A stretch of DNA of 64,000 bases from NCBI GenBank assembly GCA_016806645.1, contig JACSYO010001998.1, forward strand, positions 186,001 to 250,000. Reading direction: 5' to 3'. The notes below the pieces were generated by a model. The model saw only the letters and a list, made by a program, of their open reading frames with translations, was not told the origin of the DNA and did not search any database. Shown here piece by piece: positions 36,851 through 48,775 of this stretch. The position numbers were made by a program, and so were the translations under genes. Each line of letters begins with the position of its first letter. Position 1 is the first letter of the stretch. Origin of the DNA: Ophiodon elongatus (lineage: Eukaryota > Chordata > Actinopteri > Perciformes > Hexagrammidae).

Positions 36851-38811
36851 GAACGCACCGTCAGAGCGGCAACAGTGCTGACGGATCTAACAGCGTTTAC
36901 TGAGGGGGAGCTGGGGGCTGGATGCTATGCTTCCTTAACAACGCCCCGAGTGACGGCATTATCAGCTGTATCCGCCATGTAAGCGCAGAGCGGCGGCCCG
37001 AAACTAGCCAGCGGGGCACGCTCACATGCACTGAAAGGTTCGCACAGCCGGCCTGGCTAAGTCAACAAAGCAGAGAGAAGCTCTGATCACAACACACACA
37101 GAGGGAGACATCTGCTTTTGGTAGACATTATTACATTATATCTTTACACATCTAATGGTTGTTTGCTGCTATATTAATGCTCTGAGTATTGTATAGAGTA
37201 CCTTAAAAAATCACAAGTAAAAAAAACAAAAATGAATCAGGGCTTTGAACTCTGCTACCGACAGCAGCAGAGCTCTGGTTTTGTAATCCTGAATTCTGGT
37301 GAGAGCACGATAAAAGCAAATTCAGAAGTTTGGGTTTGTGTTTCAGTGCGGGGCCACAGGGATCCAGACAACCTTGTAGGTACAGCAGAGGGCATGTTAC
37401 TGTGGGTTGGCAGAGCTGTTGAAAAGCTTTTTTCCCCTCATCTCAACCAGCATTGTCCTTTAGACTGCAAGAGTGGTTTTATATCAGATACCCCCTGTTT
37501 GAGATTCATAGGCCCTTGTAGAAGCAGGACAGTACACGCTCTAATGGGAGGGCAGACTTATTGGATTTCTCTTTTTTTCTTATTCCTTATCTTCAACCAG
37601 TCCAGTCTTTCAGGACAACACCTTCCTCTCCCAGCATCACTGGAACAAAAGAAGAAACCAAAATAGGAGTTGCTCAGGGATTTGGTGAGGCTCGTTGATC
37701 CGGAACAATACAGAGCGAGTGTGAGGAATTATGCGCAACGCACGGAAGCTCATATCTGTTCTGTTTTAGAGTTGTTTTTATTGCATTATCTCCTCCACCC
37801 TGTTCTTCCTCTAAAACCAACACTTGTACTGTCTCTGCTTCCTGGGAATGGACCATAAAAAACGCATTAATGTGTACATAAATGCACAGAAACACACAGA
37901 CGTAGTGCTACGGAGTCTGACGTTATACACACATACACATAAAAAGGATATTAGGGAATATACAGGAAGTCAAATGAGTCTCTGGAGACGCACTTATCCG
38001 GGTTTAATAATCCAGAACCGTCCTGCACGCAGACACTGCACATTTACATATATAATGAATGCACATAAATGCATAATAGAAACCAACTTGGAAGTACTAG
38101 TGGCCATTAATATAACACACATCTATTTATTAATAAATTAGAATCAGTTCTGTGTCCAATTATTAACTTGTTTTCATGAAGATATTTTCCTGCTGTTTCT
38201 GTTTTGTCAAAGAATTTGTGAAAGTCCAAAGCGGCGTCTTCAAATTCCTTTTCAAAACCCCAATGACATTTCATTTGCAATGATATGAAATGGGGAAAAG
38301 CAGCAAATCAAATATTTTTTTACCTAAGATTAATCTATTAATTTGATATTCTACCAGAAACAACAGTAAGCAGTTAATAATATCAGATTAAGTGATAAAG
38401 GAAACAACCAGTTATAGTTGTGATCTTAGGGTCGTTATGAAGCAGCTGCAGTAGATGTTGATGGTTCAGAAGTCTCTTTCCAACAGACTAACGTGCTGCA
38501 GCATGCATCAGGTCCGTGCTCGTATGCCCTCCTGTGGGCGGCCTGCAGTGTCTGTGCTTTAATGCATTGTACGTCATTGTTGGACAGGATGGCCATTCCT
38601 GCCTCTCGGTAACACCTGGGCCCGGCGTTGCCAAAAGCGAGGTCCGCTTGCTCATCACACAGACTCCTTCTCTGCCTCGTCTCCTGCCTCCTAAAAGGAC
38701 GGCAGCATCGCCTCGGTTGTCTTTTGGTTCCTTTTGCACTCCTCACAACAGGAGCCTCACCGCTAATGCTTAGCTTAGACTTCCGAGTCTACTGACACGC
38801 CCGCCCGCCTG

Positions 38812-38815
<4 letters not shown>

Positions 38816-38862
<47 letters not shown>
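38816..38862. repeat. (AC)n microsatellite
   Basis: About 23 units following a C-rich cccgcccgcctgcccaccc lead-in. Confidence 0.93.
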
Positions 38863-38864
<2 letters not shown>

Positions 38865-39239
38865 TGGTCGTGTTCAGCTACGTATCTAAATCAAGCCAAT
38901 TTCAAACCACTGCTCAAAATAGCACTCTATTCCCATCAGAACCGACGTGGTCTGAATGGATAGTCACGGCTGAGGGCGCTGAAATTATTTCTCACATTGA
39001 CTTGACGACTGCTACCAGCTTTGAGATGAAACGGTAAAACCCGCATACTTTCATTTCACTTCAAGAATAGAAATAATAGATGATTAGTTTAGTTCGCTGT
39101 GTCTCAACACGTTCTCACTGCCGACTTGTCAAATGCAGACGCTTGGTCAGTGGTCCAACACTTCCAACTATGGCGCTCTAGGTAGCCCTTTGGCGTCAGT
39201 GTCTTTTTGTTCAAAATAAACTTCCGACACAGGTGCACT

Positions 39240-39345
39240 TAGTTTTTTAGGTTTAGGCAACAAAACTACCTGGTTAGGCTTTGGATAAGATCGTGGTTTG
39301 AGTTATGAAAAGTTTGTTGCATGAAATAAGTATGTTTATACTCCT
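39240..39345 (+). repeat. Dispersed repeat, copy 3 of 3, left part only
   Basis: taggtttaggcaacaaaac, tacctggttaggctttgg and gatcgtggtttgagtta match the left half of the family at 24546 and 31905. Confidence 0.4.
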
Positions 39346-39859
39346 GAAAGCGACTGTACGGACTGTCAGACCCTGCTGAAGTAAAATGAGAAGTTTTCTA
39401 AAAGAGACTCTGGTGCTCAGCAAACAACTTTTGTCCAAAGGAAACACCAAAATCAACACTTTCCTTGTAGTAGCCTCACGTTAATGTTGTCTTATTGCAC
39501 AGAAAGGCCTAAAGAAAATAGTAATTCAGGGGTCCTGGGCGATAATACCATTCCAAACAAAAACAGCTGGGGATCACTTTGTGTGAGGAGATATAAATTC
39601 AACCTGATTCCTTTGCTGATCATTGCAAACCATTTCCCCATCACGTCACAGGACAAGTAGCCTGGAAGCTCCGTTTCCAGCTGTCCATCGTTATTCAAGT
39701 CGAGTTTCCCATCATTTTGGGCACCAATGCTAAAATAAAAAAAAAACTCTTTTCATCATGAGCTCTGTGACAATACAGAGATTAATAAACCAAAGGTTAT
39801 TAATTTCATGCAGCACAATCAGGATCTCTACTTCATTCTCCTCTCCCTGCTTTGAGGAT

Positions 39860-39886
39860 GCTGTGTGTGTGTGTGCGTGCGTGTGC
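39860..39886. repeat. (GT/GC)n short tract
   Basis: gtgtgtgtgtgtgcgtgcgt, alternating purine-pyrimidine. Confidence 0.8.
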
Positions 39887-41204
39887 TTCTGCCTTATTGA
39901 ATTCAAATACATATTTGAGTAATGCACATTTTTATGTTAATACGGGCATTTGTTTTGGATGTGTCCCTTATTTATAGCAGCAGCTTTCACAACCACTGAT
40001 AAGCAGAAGAATGTCAAAGCGCCGGTGCGTTTGTGCGTTACGTGCGTGTCCTTTTGTCGGTGCCACACCAATCATTGTAATGACTTTTACAGCTCCTCAT
40101 ATACGGAGGTGGGGGGGGGGGGTAAAAAAAAAGTTCTGTTTCATTAAGTGTGGGTGTGCAGACCTCTATGTGTGTCCTTCCTACAACAGAGATGATTTTC
40201 ATTGCCCATGATAAGCATAATAAAATGTCAACATGTCCATAAATCCTGCCTGTGTTGCCTGTGTGTCTGCTACAGATACCAGCACAGCTCACTCGGGCAA
40301 AATGTGCTGTAAACAAGACGGAGAGGCTCAGGCTCGGAAGCTGTGCTATTGTCCTGTGCTTTTTCTGTAATAATAGTAATATTAATTGTGGTAAATTGGA
40401 AGCTGACTGATGTGTTCATGGGCATCTCAAACATTAAGAAATGTCTCTCTCTCACATCATGTTTGTTCAGGAGTGCTGAAAAAGAGACTTTTATGGATTT
40501 TAGAGGAGCAAAGTGGATTCTGCACCTCTGCAAGGAAACTGCGGCGTCCTCATGGGAGTTTGAGGACTTCTGATGTGTCTCCGGGGGTTTCTGGTGGCAT
40601 GTTACACCAACAAGGATTCATTTTTAAATCTGATTAAATCACGGTTGAACTTTAATGATGTTGCACAAAACTTAAAACTGTAAAACTCTCTCTTAACGTC
40701 TTTAAATCCAATTCTGTTGCACCAACACTTAAAACCCCAATTTAAAATATGAGCCAGTATTAACTATAAACTTACACTTGAGGATGTTTAACTTTTAAAA
40801 GGCTGCCTTTTTGAGATGGATTGATCAGAATAATTAAGTTCCCCAAAGAAAGGAACAGACTCAAGCCAACTGAATTTAACTATGCTGCAGATGAATTTCT
40901 CTCAAGATATCTGTTCAGCAAGGAAACTGTTGGAGCTGACCAGGAAGATGACACTGTCAGGCGTACTATTTTTTTCACTCCTGTAAAAAAGATTTTTCTT
41001 ACCTTTTTCCTTACTGTGTTGTTTATGTGCTGTCTATTATTTGGCCATATTGCTTCATTAATTAAATTTTTCTCAAAGGAGGAGAAATTAGAGCTTCTCT
41101 GTTGAGTCATCATGAGTTACGTTAGGCAAACTGAGTTTTTAGCGAGCTAGCTAGCAAACTATATAACATTTTGATTAGGAAGTGAATGGTCGATAGCAGA
41201 GTGT

Positions 41205-41412
41205 CTGGTATGGTGGCCTAAAGATTGCATCTCTGCTTTTATGCAGATGATGTAGTTCTTCAGAATTCCAAAACTGAGCTTGGAGTTGGGATAGTACAGC
41301 ATTTGTTCTCAATGCATCCTGGTCGCCACGCTGTGAAGGTGTTCATCCAACTCGCAAGGGTCCTCAGGAGTCCAGGCAGAGGAGTTTTTGGTAATTCAAG
41401 GAGACTTATTTA
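41205..41412 (+). pseudogene. RTE-like LINE reverse-transcriptase remnant
   Basis: CFYADDVVL gives the YADD catalytic box of a non-LTR reverse transcriptase, and MHPGRHAVKVF followed by RSPGRG matches the C-terminal PPGR..REVF region of fish RTE-like elements. Most of the polymerase between the two is deleted. The hAT element interrupts the sequence at 41421. Confidence 0.6.
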
Positions 41413-41634
41413 GTTTAGGACAGGGGTCGGCAACCTGCGGCTCCGGAGCCGCATGCTCTTCAGCCGCATGCTCTTCAGCCCCGTTGTTGCGGCTCCCTGA
41501 GACATTGACAAAAAAACAAAAAAAAGACACAGAGGAAAATAGAGTTTCATTCTGCGTGGATGTATTCATTTCCTTTCACTGCCAACGATAATTGCTTACC
41601 TTAATGCTTTATATGTGGCGATAAGTTAGCAAAC

Positions 41635-41829
41635 AACAAGAAATGTAATGTTAGAAGACACTTCCAGAACAAGCACACAGCTTGGGCTGGAACGTATCAA
41701 GTTGCAGATCAGAGAAAAAGAGCGATTTCTCAACTGCTGCAGCAAACTGAGCAAAGTAAATCTACTTTGACGAAGTGGATCAAGTCTCCTGATCAACTCC
41801 TGCAGGTTCTGAGGCAGCTCATGAGATAG
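41635..41829 (+). pseudogene. hAT transposase N-terminal remnant (BED finger end)
   Basis: 65 codons ending in TAG read NKKCNVRRHFQNKHTAW, then QRKRAISQLLQQTEQSKS and KWIKSPDQLL. RHFQNKH fits the H-x4-H end of a BED zinc finger followed by the linker of GTF2IRD2/ZBED-like hAT transposases. The finger's first half and the whole catalytic core are absent, so it encodes no active transposase. Confidence 0.6.
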
Positions 41830-42004
41830 TGAGGACCGTTAGTAGAAACCTATCCGTCCTCGGTGCTCTGACACTCCGGCGTAGTGCAGACGCTCCGTGT
41901 ACACGGAGCAAGAGATATGTGTTTTAAAATGGAAACGTAGTAGTGTGGACATGGCCTATTTATTCCAAAGTTATTTTTATTTAAATAATAAGTTATTGCA
42001 TTTA

Positions 42005-42145
42005 ACCCATCCTTAGCATTGGGCTGCTGTGAAGCGCCTGTGGGTTCAGTGTCTTGCTAAATGACAAGTCGACATGTGGGGAGGCCGGGGATTGAACCTG
42101 CTATCTTGTGGTTACAGGACAGCCACTCTATCCCATGAGCCACAA
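42005..42145 (-). repeat. tRNA-derived SINE fragment nested in the hAT element
   Basis: The minus strand contains a degenerate tRNA-like B box (GGTTCAATCCCCGGCCTCC) followed by CATGTCGACTTGTCATTTAGCAAGACACTG, a layout common to teleost SINE/LINE-tail families. Similar text occurs at 48545-48775 and 60150-60285. It is truncated at both ends. Confidence 0.55.
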
Positions 42146-42484
42146 ATATAGGAAGCTCAAAGTCTGCATAGTTCAGTTTTTAATTGACCTCAATGTAGGC
42201 CGATACATGAGTGTGTATTATTTTTTTCTCCTCTTCATGAGAGTTTGATATTGTTATAAACAGGTAAAATAGCAATACAGTGTCAATAATTGTCTATATT
42301 CCTGGTCTATAATTTCATAAATACAACAAGCTATAGATTTTGTGGATACATAATATGACTATATATAAAACTTTATAAGCTGTGATATCAAATAACTTTT
42401 GCGGCTCCAGACAAATTTTATTCGGTGGAAAATAGGGCAAAATGGCTCTTTGGATAGTAAAGGTTGCTGACCCCTGGTCTAGGA

Positions 42485-42900
42485 AGTCCTGATGGGCAGG
42501 TGGAACCTTGCATTGGTAGCCCCTGCATTCAGTGTGTGAATGGGTGAATGATGTATAGTGTTAAAGCACTTTGAGTGGTTGGGAAGAGTAGAAAGGCCCT
42601 CTACATGAACACGTACAAGTCCATTTACCATTGTCCATCATGGCCTAAACAAAAAATAGTTGCATTTTCCTCAACACAACACTCACCCAACTTCTTGATG
42701 GTTGGCAACCAATCCTTACACAAATGACAACCTGTGACTGGGACACGAGGACAGTACCAGAACACTCTGGAAGGGTTATACCGTTTACCCCCTCTGGCCT
42801 GGGAATGCGTGAGATCGCCCAGGTGGAGGTCACACCTAGAAAGAAGGACTTTTGGGCTACCTTGCTTGGTGTGCTGCCACCAAGACAAAATAAAATTCTC
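42485..42900 (+). repeat. Retroelement 3' tail and RTE-like LINE fragment
   Basis: cctgatgggcaggtgg...gaatgggtgaatgatg...gcactttgagtggttggg...gtccatttaccatt is a very common teleost retroposon tail, seen again at 48668-48765. From about 42765 the text ggttatacc...tctggcctgggaatgc...gacttttgggctacc matches the extreme C-terminal region of the same LINE class. The open frames on both strands here are shadows of this repeat. Confidence 0.5.
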
Positions 42901-44014
42901 AAAATCTGGGTACGTTTCAGAAGGCTGCAACCTCTGGTCCTGAAAAGTGAAGCCAATACGGAATTGTCTTAAACCTATTATGATGTCTGAATGAAGCAGA
43001 GAGTTAGCCTTCATCTATTGAGCAGCCTTTCTTGAAAGAACGCTTTGTCTCAGCTCGTGCTGCTTGAGTCTTGTCAGATCACAGTGAGAGAAGTGAAAAT
43101 TGTGTGTAATATTCTCACAATCGCAGAAAGTCTTCCATCTGCTCGCTTCTTAAACTAAGTGCATTCAGATTTCCTCACGCTCACTAATCCTGAACCTAAA
43201 ATTAGGGTGCTGTGAGAGATCCGAAAATGCACACATCCTTCCAGTCCTTCTGTTTTTCAAGAACAAACAGTCTGTTACTTTTCCCCTTCCGATCATTCTC
43301 TCCTTCTCTTCTCTTCTTTTCCTGTTCACTTCCTCAATTTGTCTCCTCTTTCTTCGCTTGCTTTCTTTTCGTTCCTTCCTTTCCTCATCCCTTTCCTCAT
43401 TTAATTTCCCCGTTATATTATTTTTAAACTTTTCTGTATATTCTTATCTCTTGGTTTTAGGCGTTGCTGTGGGGGAGATCTGTGTTTCGTATCAAACGTT
43501 AGCGTGCCAAGGTGAACGGCATTCTGGGATTTGAGAACATATTATTGCAAGTTGCTGCTTCAGAACGCACGTAAGATGAGGAGCTGGTTATCAAAAGTTG
43601 CCCACTGGGAACGTTTTAACATAACTACATGAAATATTCAAAGCATCATGTACAGGTTATCCACCCCATATGGAGCCATTATTTAAAGGCACAGCGCAGA
43701 CATGGAGACAACGAAGAGGAAGTAATGGCATTGACATTCTTTCTAAAGACCTGCTCAAATCAACTGCTGCTCTCATAGAATATTCAAAGAGAAAATAACA
43801 AAAAAGAAAGAAAAGAAAACAACCACGCCAGCAGCTCTGAGGGTGGACTTAGTTTGGAAAATGTTGACATGACAAGTTTAAGTTTTTAAAGGCATTTTCG
43901 CGCAAACATTTTCCTTTTTTCTTTCCACTCCTTCATTCCACAGCTGTTAGCAGCAGCTTTTGCGTTTTCTCGCTCGTGTGATGCAGCAAGCGGCATCATG
44001 GGAGATGACACCAG

Positions 44015-44015
<1 letters not shown>

Positions 44016-44046
<31 letters not shown>
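44016..44046. repeat. (AC)n microsatellite
   Basis: About fifteen AC units, 70 bases before the G-rich tract at 44117. Confidence 0.92.
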
Positions 44047-44047
<1 letters not shown>

Positions 44048-44116
44048 ATCAGAGAGGTTTCAATGCTTCAGCACTCCTCATCTCTGAAATATTCATGTTC
44101 GTTTTACAGGTAAAAG

Positions 44117-44151
44117 CGGGGGGGGGTGGGGGGGGAGGAGGTTGGGGGGCA
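44117..44151 (+). repeat. G-run tract with G-quadruplex potential
   Basis: Runs of nine, nine and six G separated by 1-8 bases (gcgggggggggtggggg onward). Several four-G-tract combinations are possible on the plus strand. Confidence 0.75.
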
Positions 44152-46449
44152 GGAAGAGATCAGAGGAGAAAAAGAACAATGGGGAAAAAAGAGAGCAGAC
44201 ACGAGGAGGGAGGATAACAGAAGTTAGTAGAGCAGAAGTTGCACAATGAAATCTGAATTACTATTGACTGACTTTTTGATCACAAAAACTGTTTGTTCAA
44301 TTTCTGATTGACTGGACTGCACTTGCTGTTACCATGGTGACCATGGGTGGACCGAAAACCTGTAAGATTACAACTTTAAACTTGCACTCCTTAAGATGTC
44401 AGTTCGCATTGATTTAGAATTTCCATTCGAGAGAAAACAAAGGAAATATAACAGTCTGGAGTCGTGGGCTGCGTCCGAAATTCCATTCAAACATGCTATT
44501 CTTCAGAATTGTGTGCATGGTTCCATTTATGTTTTTGCATGTGTGTGGACAATAGAGAAACACTTTTCATAATTACAAAACGGTGATCGACCTTTCGTCT
44601 GTCTTTGTCCGTTCCTACCACATCCACCGGCATCGAAACAGGACGGCAGCGGTAAAGTGGTAAACGCCCGCCTCGATTTGATTGGCTGTCTGTGGCAAGC
44701 GTGACATTGAGGAGTGGTGCGATTCTTCGCGCCAGGCGTTGAAAAGTTGAGAATATTGAAACTTTTTATGTGCGTCCAAAAACCACAGAGAAAAACGTGG
44801 GTCAAATAGATGTACCGTAGTAAAACAATGGTTCTGACGACGCGTTCCGGTGTGATCGGGGCCTAAAACGGCATTTCTGGGAATGTTACCACGGACACCC
44901 GGTTTGTAATACTGTTAATAAATAGATATTGCAGAACTTTCATCAGTTGGCCATTGTGTGTGTTACCATGTTAGAATATTGTTATAGACTGATGCCAACC
45001 TTTGATCTTCCGGCATCATTTTAATGGATCCCGGCATCACTCAATGACAGGAGACTCAGCCACCGCCGTCATCACCACGTTTGAAATGACCTGCCAGAAG
45101 AGATTAGGCTTTAATTATCTATGTTTTGTGTTATTTTGTTACTAAAGTGTGGTCCATGGTGACCTGAGACCTCTGATGTATCTATCAAGGTGAAGCTTGT
45201 TGCCGAGGAGCAGATTGCATAGTAACCAAAAAGCTCACTAAAGGAAGCACAGGAAAGCAGAATGTATGGCAACAAAAACCCTGTTGAAGAAAAACACAAT
45301 CACCATCAAGAGTTGACTGTCCAGACTGCTGTAATCTTCAGGAGAAGAAAGGGTAGGCTGACGTGGGCTGCACACCTCAGTTGCCGGCCAATTTGAATGA
45401 CGTTAACGGCGCCAGATCATCTCACAGAGACGGTGCGTGAAGATAAGTGACAGGAGTTGTAGGAACAGGAGGAGCAGGAACGTTGCTGCCTCAAGATCAA
45501 AAGTTGCATTTTGTAGCTGTGAAGTCTTTTACATCACTGACATTGTAAACAAACCCAAAGAGGACAGAGGGAATCAGATGAGTGCAAGAGGAGATGAAAG
45601 AGTGATGAAGACGTCGCTGACTGCAGACGAGCGGCAGAGATCCGGATGAAACGAGAGAGAGAATTCTGCAGCAGACGTCCTCGTCCTGCCCGACTTTGAT
45701 GTGTTAGCGACGCAGTGAGATTTTGTGCGTTGCGACTGAGCAAGGAGTCTTTTGTCGAGCTGAGGGAGGGTGGGGGGCTGGTGGAGTTCTTTCCTGACCT
45801 GCTCTCAAATGTTCTGTTGTCGGCTGAGTCACTTCTTCTGCTGCTGAGCAAAGACGAGCGCAGTCAGCCAGGAGGGATTGAGCTCATCCCCCAGCCGGTA
45901 GATACCCCCCACCCCCCTCCCACACACACACAGTGAGTCACACATCATATCTCTATGACTGAGCCTTTCTGCAGGTTAGCACTAGATCAAGAAAATAGAT
46001 ATTTTACCTATTTATTATCATATTCTGTATTTTATAATGCCACCTCTCAGGCACCAAGTTGACTATTGCGCAGCTTTCAGGAAAAGTTGCAACTCCTATC
46101 TCAATGCTGATTTAAACAAGCTGGGAACTGATTAAAATCAATAAATCAGATCAGACATTGATTCGGCAGACATTCACAGAAAAAGCAGGATGTTCAGTCT
46201 GGTTACGGCTGACGAAATTATCTTAACTAAGGTTCAACACCAGAATCATATTCCATAATTTTCCTCTGCAAGCATTCATATGCCTCCCCTCCGCCGGAGC
46301 TCTTTCATTCCACTACTCAACACCATTTAATAATGTAGTAATGAGTATATTCTGAAAAAGGTGCAAGATCCCCAATTGGGAGAATTGTGATTTGCTAGTA
46401 ATGGCTTTCAACATGTCGACGTAGAGCCGGTGGCTCGTAACGGTGCAAA

Positions 46450-46640
46450 CTTAGACTGTGTATAAGAAGTGGACGTAGTCATGGTGACGTCACCCGTCAG
46501 TTTACCGTTACGAAGCCTCGACTTCGGTGATTTCACCGTTGCCATTTTTGCAATCAATGAACAGACGTTACCCTTTTTGGAATGCGGAGGAGTGACGTAG
46601 AGACAGTGTATACGTTTCTGGTAGCGGCAGATCAGACTTC
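46450..46640 (+). repeat. Dispersed teleost repeat, copy 2
   Basis: tagactgtgtataagaagtg then gacgtagtcatggtgacgtc, gcctcgacttcggtgatttc and gtgacgtagagac..ctggtagcggcag align with 8775-8965 in the same orientation. It lacks the right-hand half of copy 1. Confidence 0.6.
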
Positions 46641-48027
46641 CTTGAGGAACCAGAGGAGTCCCCACTCCGGTTCCGCCGAGTGAAAACTACGTTGAAAGTG
46701 CTGGCAGATCCAACATTGTGAAAGTTAAATACAACTCCCTTAAAGAATATTCAGAGCACTAATATTTCTGTCACTGTTGCTTGTTTGCACCATTAGCTGT
46801 GAGCCACAAAGCCAGCCGCCATGTTGAAAGCTGCGTGGAGGCAATAGATATGCTCTCAATTCCGCTTTCAGCACCTCCAGGTAGCAGTCTTTGCTATGAG
46901 GTCTGAGTAACTATTCATTTTCTCTTCCGCGGTGGAAGAAACCGTCCCATTACAACCATACTAATAATACCATGTACAGGACAACATCACAGGGGTTCGA
47001 GGGGCCTCACTTACAGTACCATTCTGCATCTTTTTGGCCCCTCATGACAGTGGAGACGTTGTTTTAGTGAGTGGTCATCCTGCACGGTTCCCAGTTTCCT
47101 CTGAATGAAAATTGCTTCTGAAGGCAATGTTCTAAACTCATGTTGAACGTTGAAGACGAAACAAACATTATTTGGGTGGTCAGTGAGTAGAATGGTAGCT
47201 TTCAGATATACTTGAAAATAATCCACATTCAGATTTGATTAGCAAGTAAACCAACATGAAGGACTGCCAGGCTGCAGCCCTTTAAAAAATGAACTGAGAT
47301 TGTCAACTCAGATTTGTGTTTATAATTCTGACCTGCATTTAACCCGTGTGCGTTTATCAAGAACGACCTCCGATTTAACGGCATAATTTTACTTTATCAA
47401 CGAAAACACAGACACCAGCAGTCGCGCACGTGCACACGCAGCAGACACACATCTCAACAATGTGCTCCAAGCAACGTATTGCAGTATAAAAGGAGTAAAA
47501 ATAGACGGAGAAATGAAAGGGAATGTTTTATCTTGTGTTATATCTGGCAAATACAAAAGGTGTTTTATCTTCTGAAGGCTTTTTTATCCGCTTGTGAAAC
47601 TCAAAGCCGAGCCTTGGATTTAGGACAGTTGTGTGGAGCTCCTTCTCGGCCCCCCTTGTTGACTCACTTAGTGAAGTGAATGTACTGTAGTTTGTCAAAG
47701 TGACAGCGGTGCAGGAAGTGACACAGGAGCAGGTGATGAGCAGATACTGGCACAGCATGGTAACAGGAAGTAAGATTCAGTGCAGCATGGGAAATGCTTA
47801 TGAGTCATCACCATCAAGGTGTTTTCTGTTTGAATGTTTATGTGAAGTTATAGAAAACATTTCTGTCAATCTTGCTGATAGCATGACCGTATATGGTATA
47901 CCATACCAGGGTATATGTACCCCAAAGAAGACTGTTGGTAATTTATCAAATAGTTTTTTCTGCATCGTGGCTACAAGCGACTATTTTCCTTTACACTTCC
48001 TTGTTGCTACTTCAACCCATTCTCAGT

Positions 48028-48081
48028 CAGTTACCACCGCCTGGTCAGTTACCACCACCTGGTCCTTTACCACCACCTGGT
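48028..48081 (+). repeat. Three tandem 18-bp units
   Basis: cagttaccaccgcctggt, cagttaccaccacctggt and cctttaccaccacctggt are adjacent. The frame would read QLPPPG repeats, but no gene context supports translation. Confidence 0.85.
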
Positions 48082-48544
48082 CAGTGCCCTTTGGCATCAG
48101 AAATCGACACAGGATCGCACACAGCCCCCCTTTAGCGACTGTGTGCACCGCACCAGGCTTTCAACTGACTCCAATGTGAACCCTCCCGGGGCATTAGTGG
48201 ACGGTAAGAAGACGGGACGAAGTACAGAGTGAGTCGGCTTAGGCACGGTGGGAGAGTGGAGATGTTCGGGTCAAACAAACACAGGACTTTTGCCCGGTTG
48301 ACCGGCGTTCGTGTCCCGCGCAAAACTTTCAAGTGAACATTGACATGTTGTCATTAGTCCCGTGAGCCGTCAGTCACACAGTAGTGATGTTTGTCGCCAG
48401 TACGCCAAGTCAATGTTACCCGCACTCTGTTCCTGAACCTGACAAAGTGGTTGTGTTGCCGAAACCTGACTTCCTGTGAAGGCGAAGGTTCATCTTGAAA
48501 GGACACTATAAGTGTAATGAGCCTATTTTGACACATTGACAGCT

Positions 48545-48775
48545 AATGCCAGAGGTACGGTACCTGGTCGGCTCCTGCAGTCCATGTCGATGTGTCCGTG
48601 AGCAATACACTTAACCCTAAAGCACTCCCATCAGCTTATGATGTGTGAATGTTGTACGAATGTTAGATAGTCCTGATGGGGAGGTGGTACCTTGCATGGT
48701 GGCCCCTACCATCAGTGTATGAATGGGTGAATGATGACGAAAGCGCTTTGAGTGGTCGGGAGACTAAAAGAGTGG
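48545..48775 (+). repeat. SINE/LINE-tail retroposon
   Basis: cctgcagtccatgtcgatgt, gagcaatacacttaaccct, tcctgatggggaggtggtac, gtatgaatgggtgaatgatg and gcgctttgagtggtcgg, in the order of a common teleost retroposon. Its tail matches 42485-42580. The tRNA-like head is missing. Confidence 0.5.

Larger units (their letters stand above)
36851..41204. other. Non-coding, unassigned, with microsatellites
   Basis: A GC-rich patch at 36850-37080; a 144-codon frame at 37232-37666 with no recognisable domain; a poly-G run at 40111-40122. No supported gene. Confidence 0.3.
41421..42476. mobile_element. hAT-type DNA transposon, 1056 bp, non-autonomous
   Basis: The left end caggggtcggcaacct and right end aggttgctgacccctg are 16-bp inverted repeats with one mismatch. 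They are flanked by 8-bp duplications gtttagga (41413-41420) and gtctagga (42477-42484), seven of eight identical. CAGGGGTC ends and 8-bp duplications are typical of hAT elements. The interior keeps a transposase remnant (41635-41829) and a reverse-oriented SINE fragment (42005-42145). The element lies within RTE-like LINE sequence. Confidence 0.85.
42901..46449. other. Non-coding, unassigned, with microsatellites
   Basis: A pyrimidine-rich tract at 43260-43430; G-rich text at 44117; repeat-like GC-rich text at 44640-44860. A frame at 45715-45936 (LVEFFPDLLSNVLLSAESLL) has no splice support. Confidence 0.3.

Noticed and set aside
37232..37666. 144-codon plus-strand frame
   Set aside because: No domain, no splice sites, no homologue recognised; length is possible by chance in this composition.
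42625..43014. 129-codon minus-strand frame
   Set aside because: Antisense to an RTE-like LINE C-terminal fragment and retroposon tail.
45715..45936. 73-codon plus-strand frame rich in Leu
   Set aside because: Looks amphipathic but has no start context, no splice partner and a repeat-like end.
47893..48135. Proline-rich 80-codon frame
   Set aside because: The Pro repeats come from three 18-bp tandem units; no gene context.
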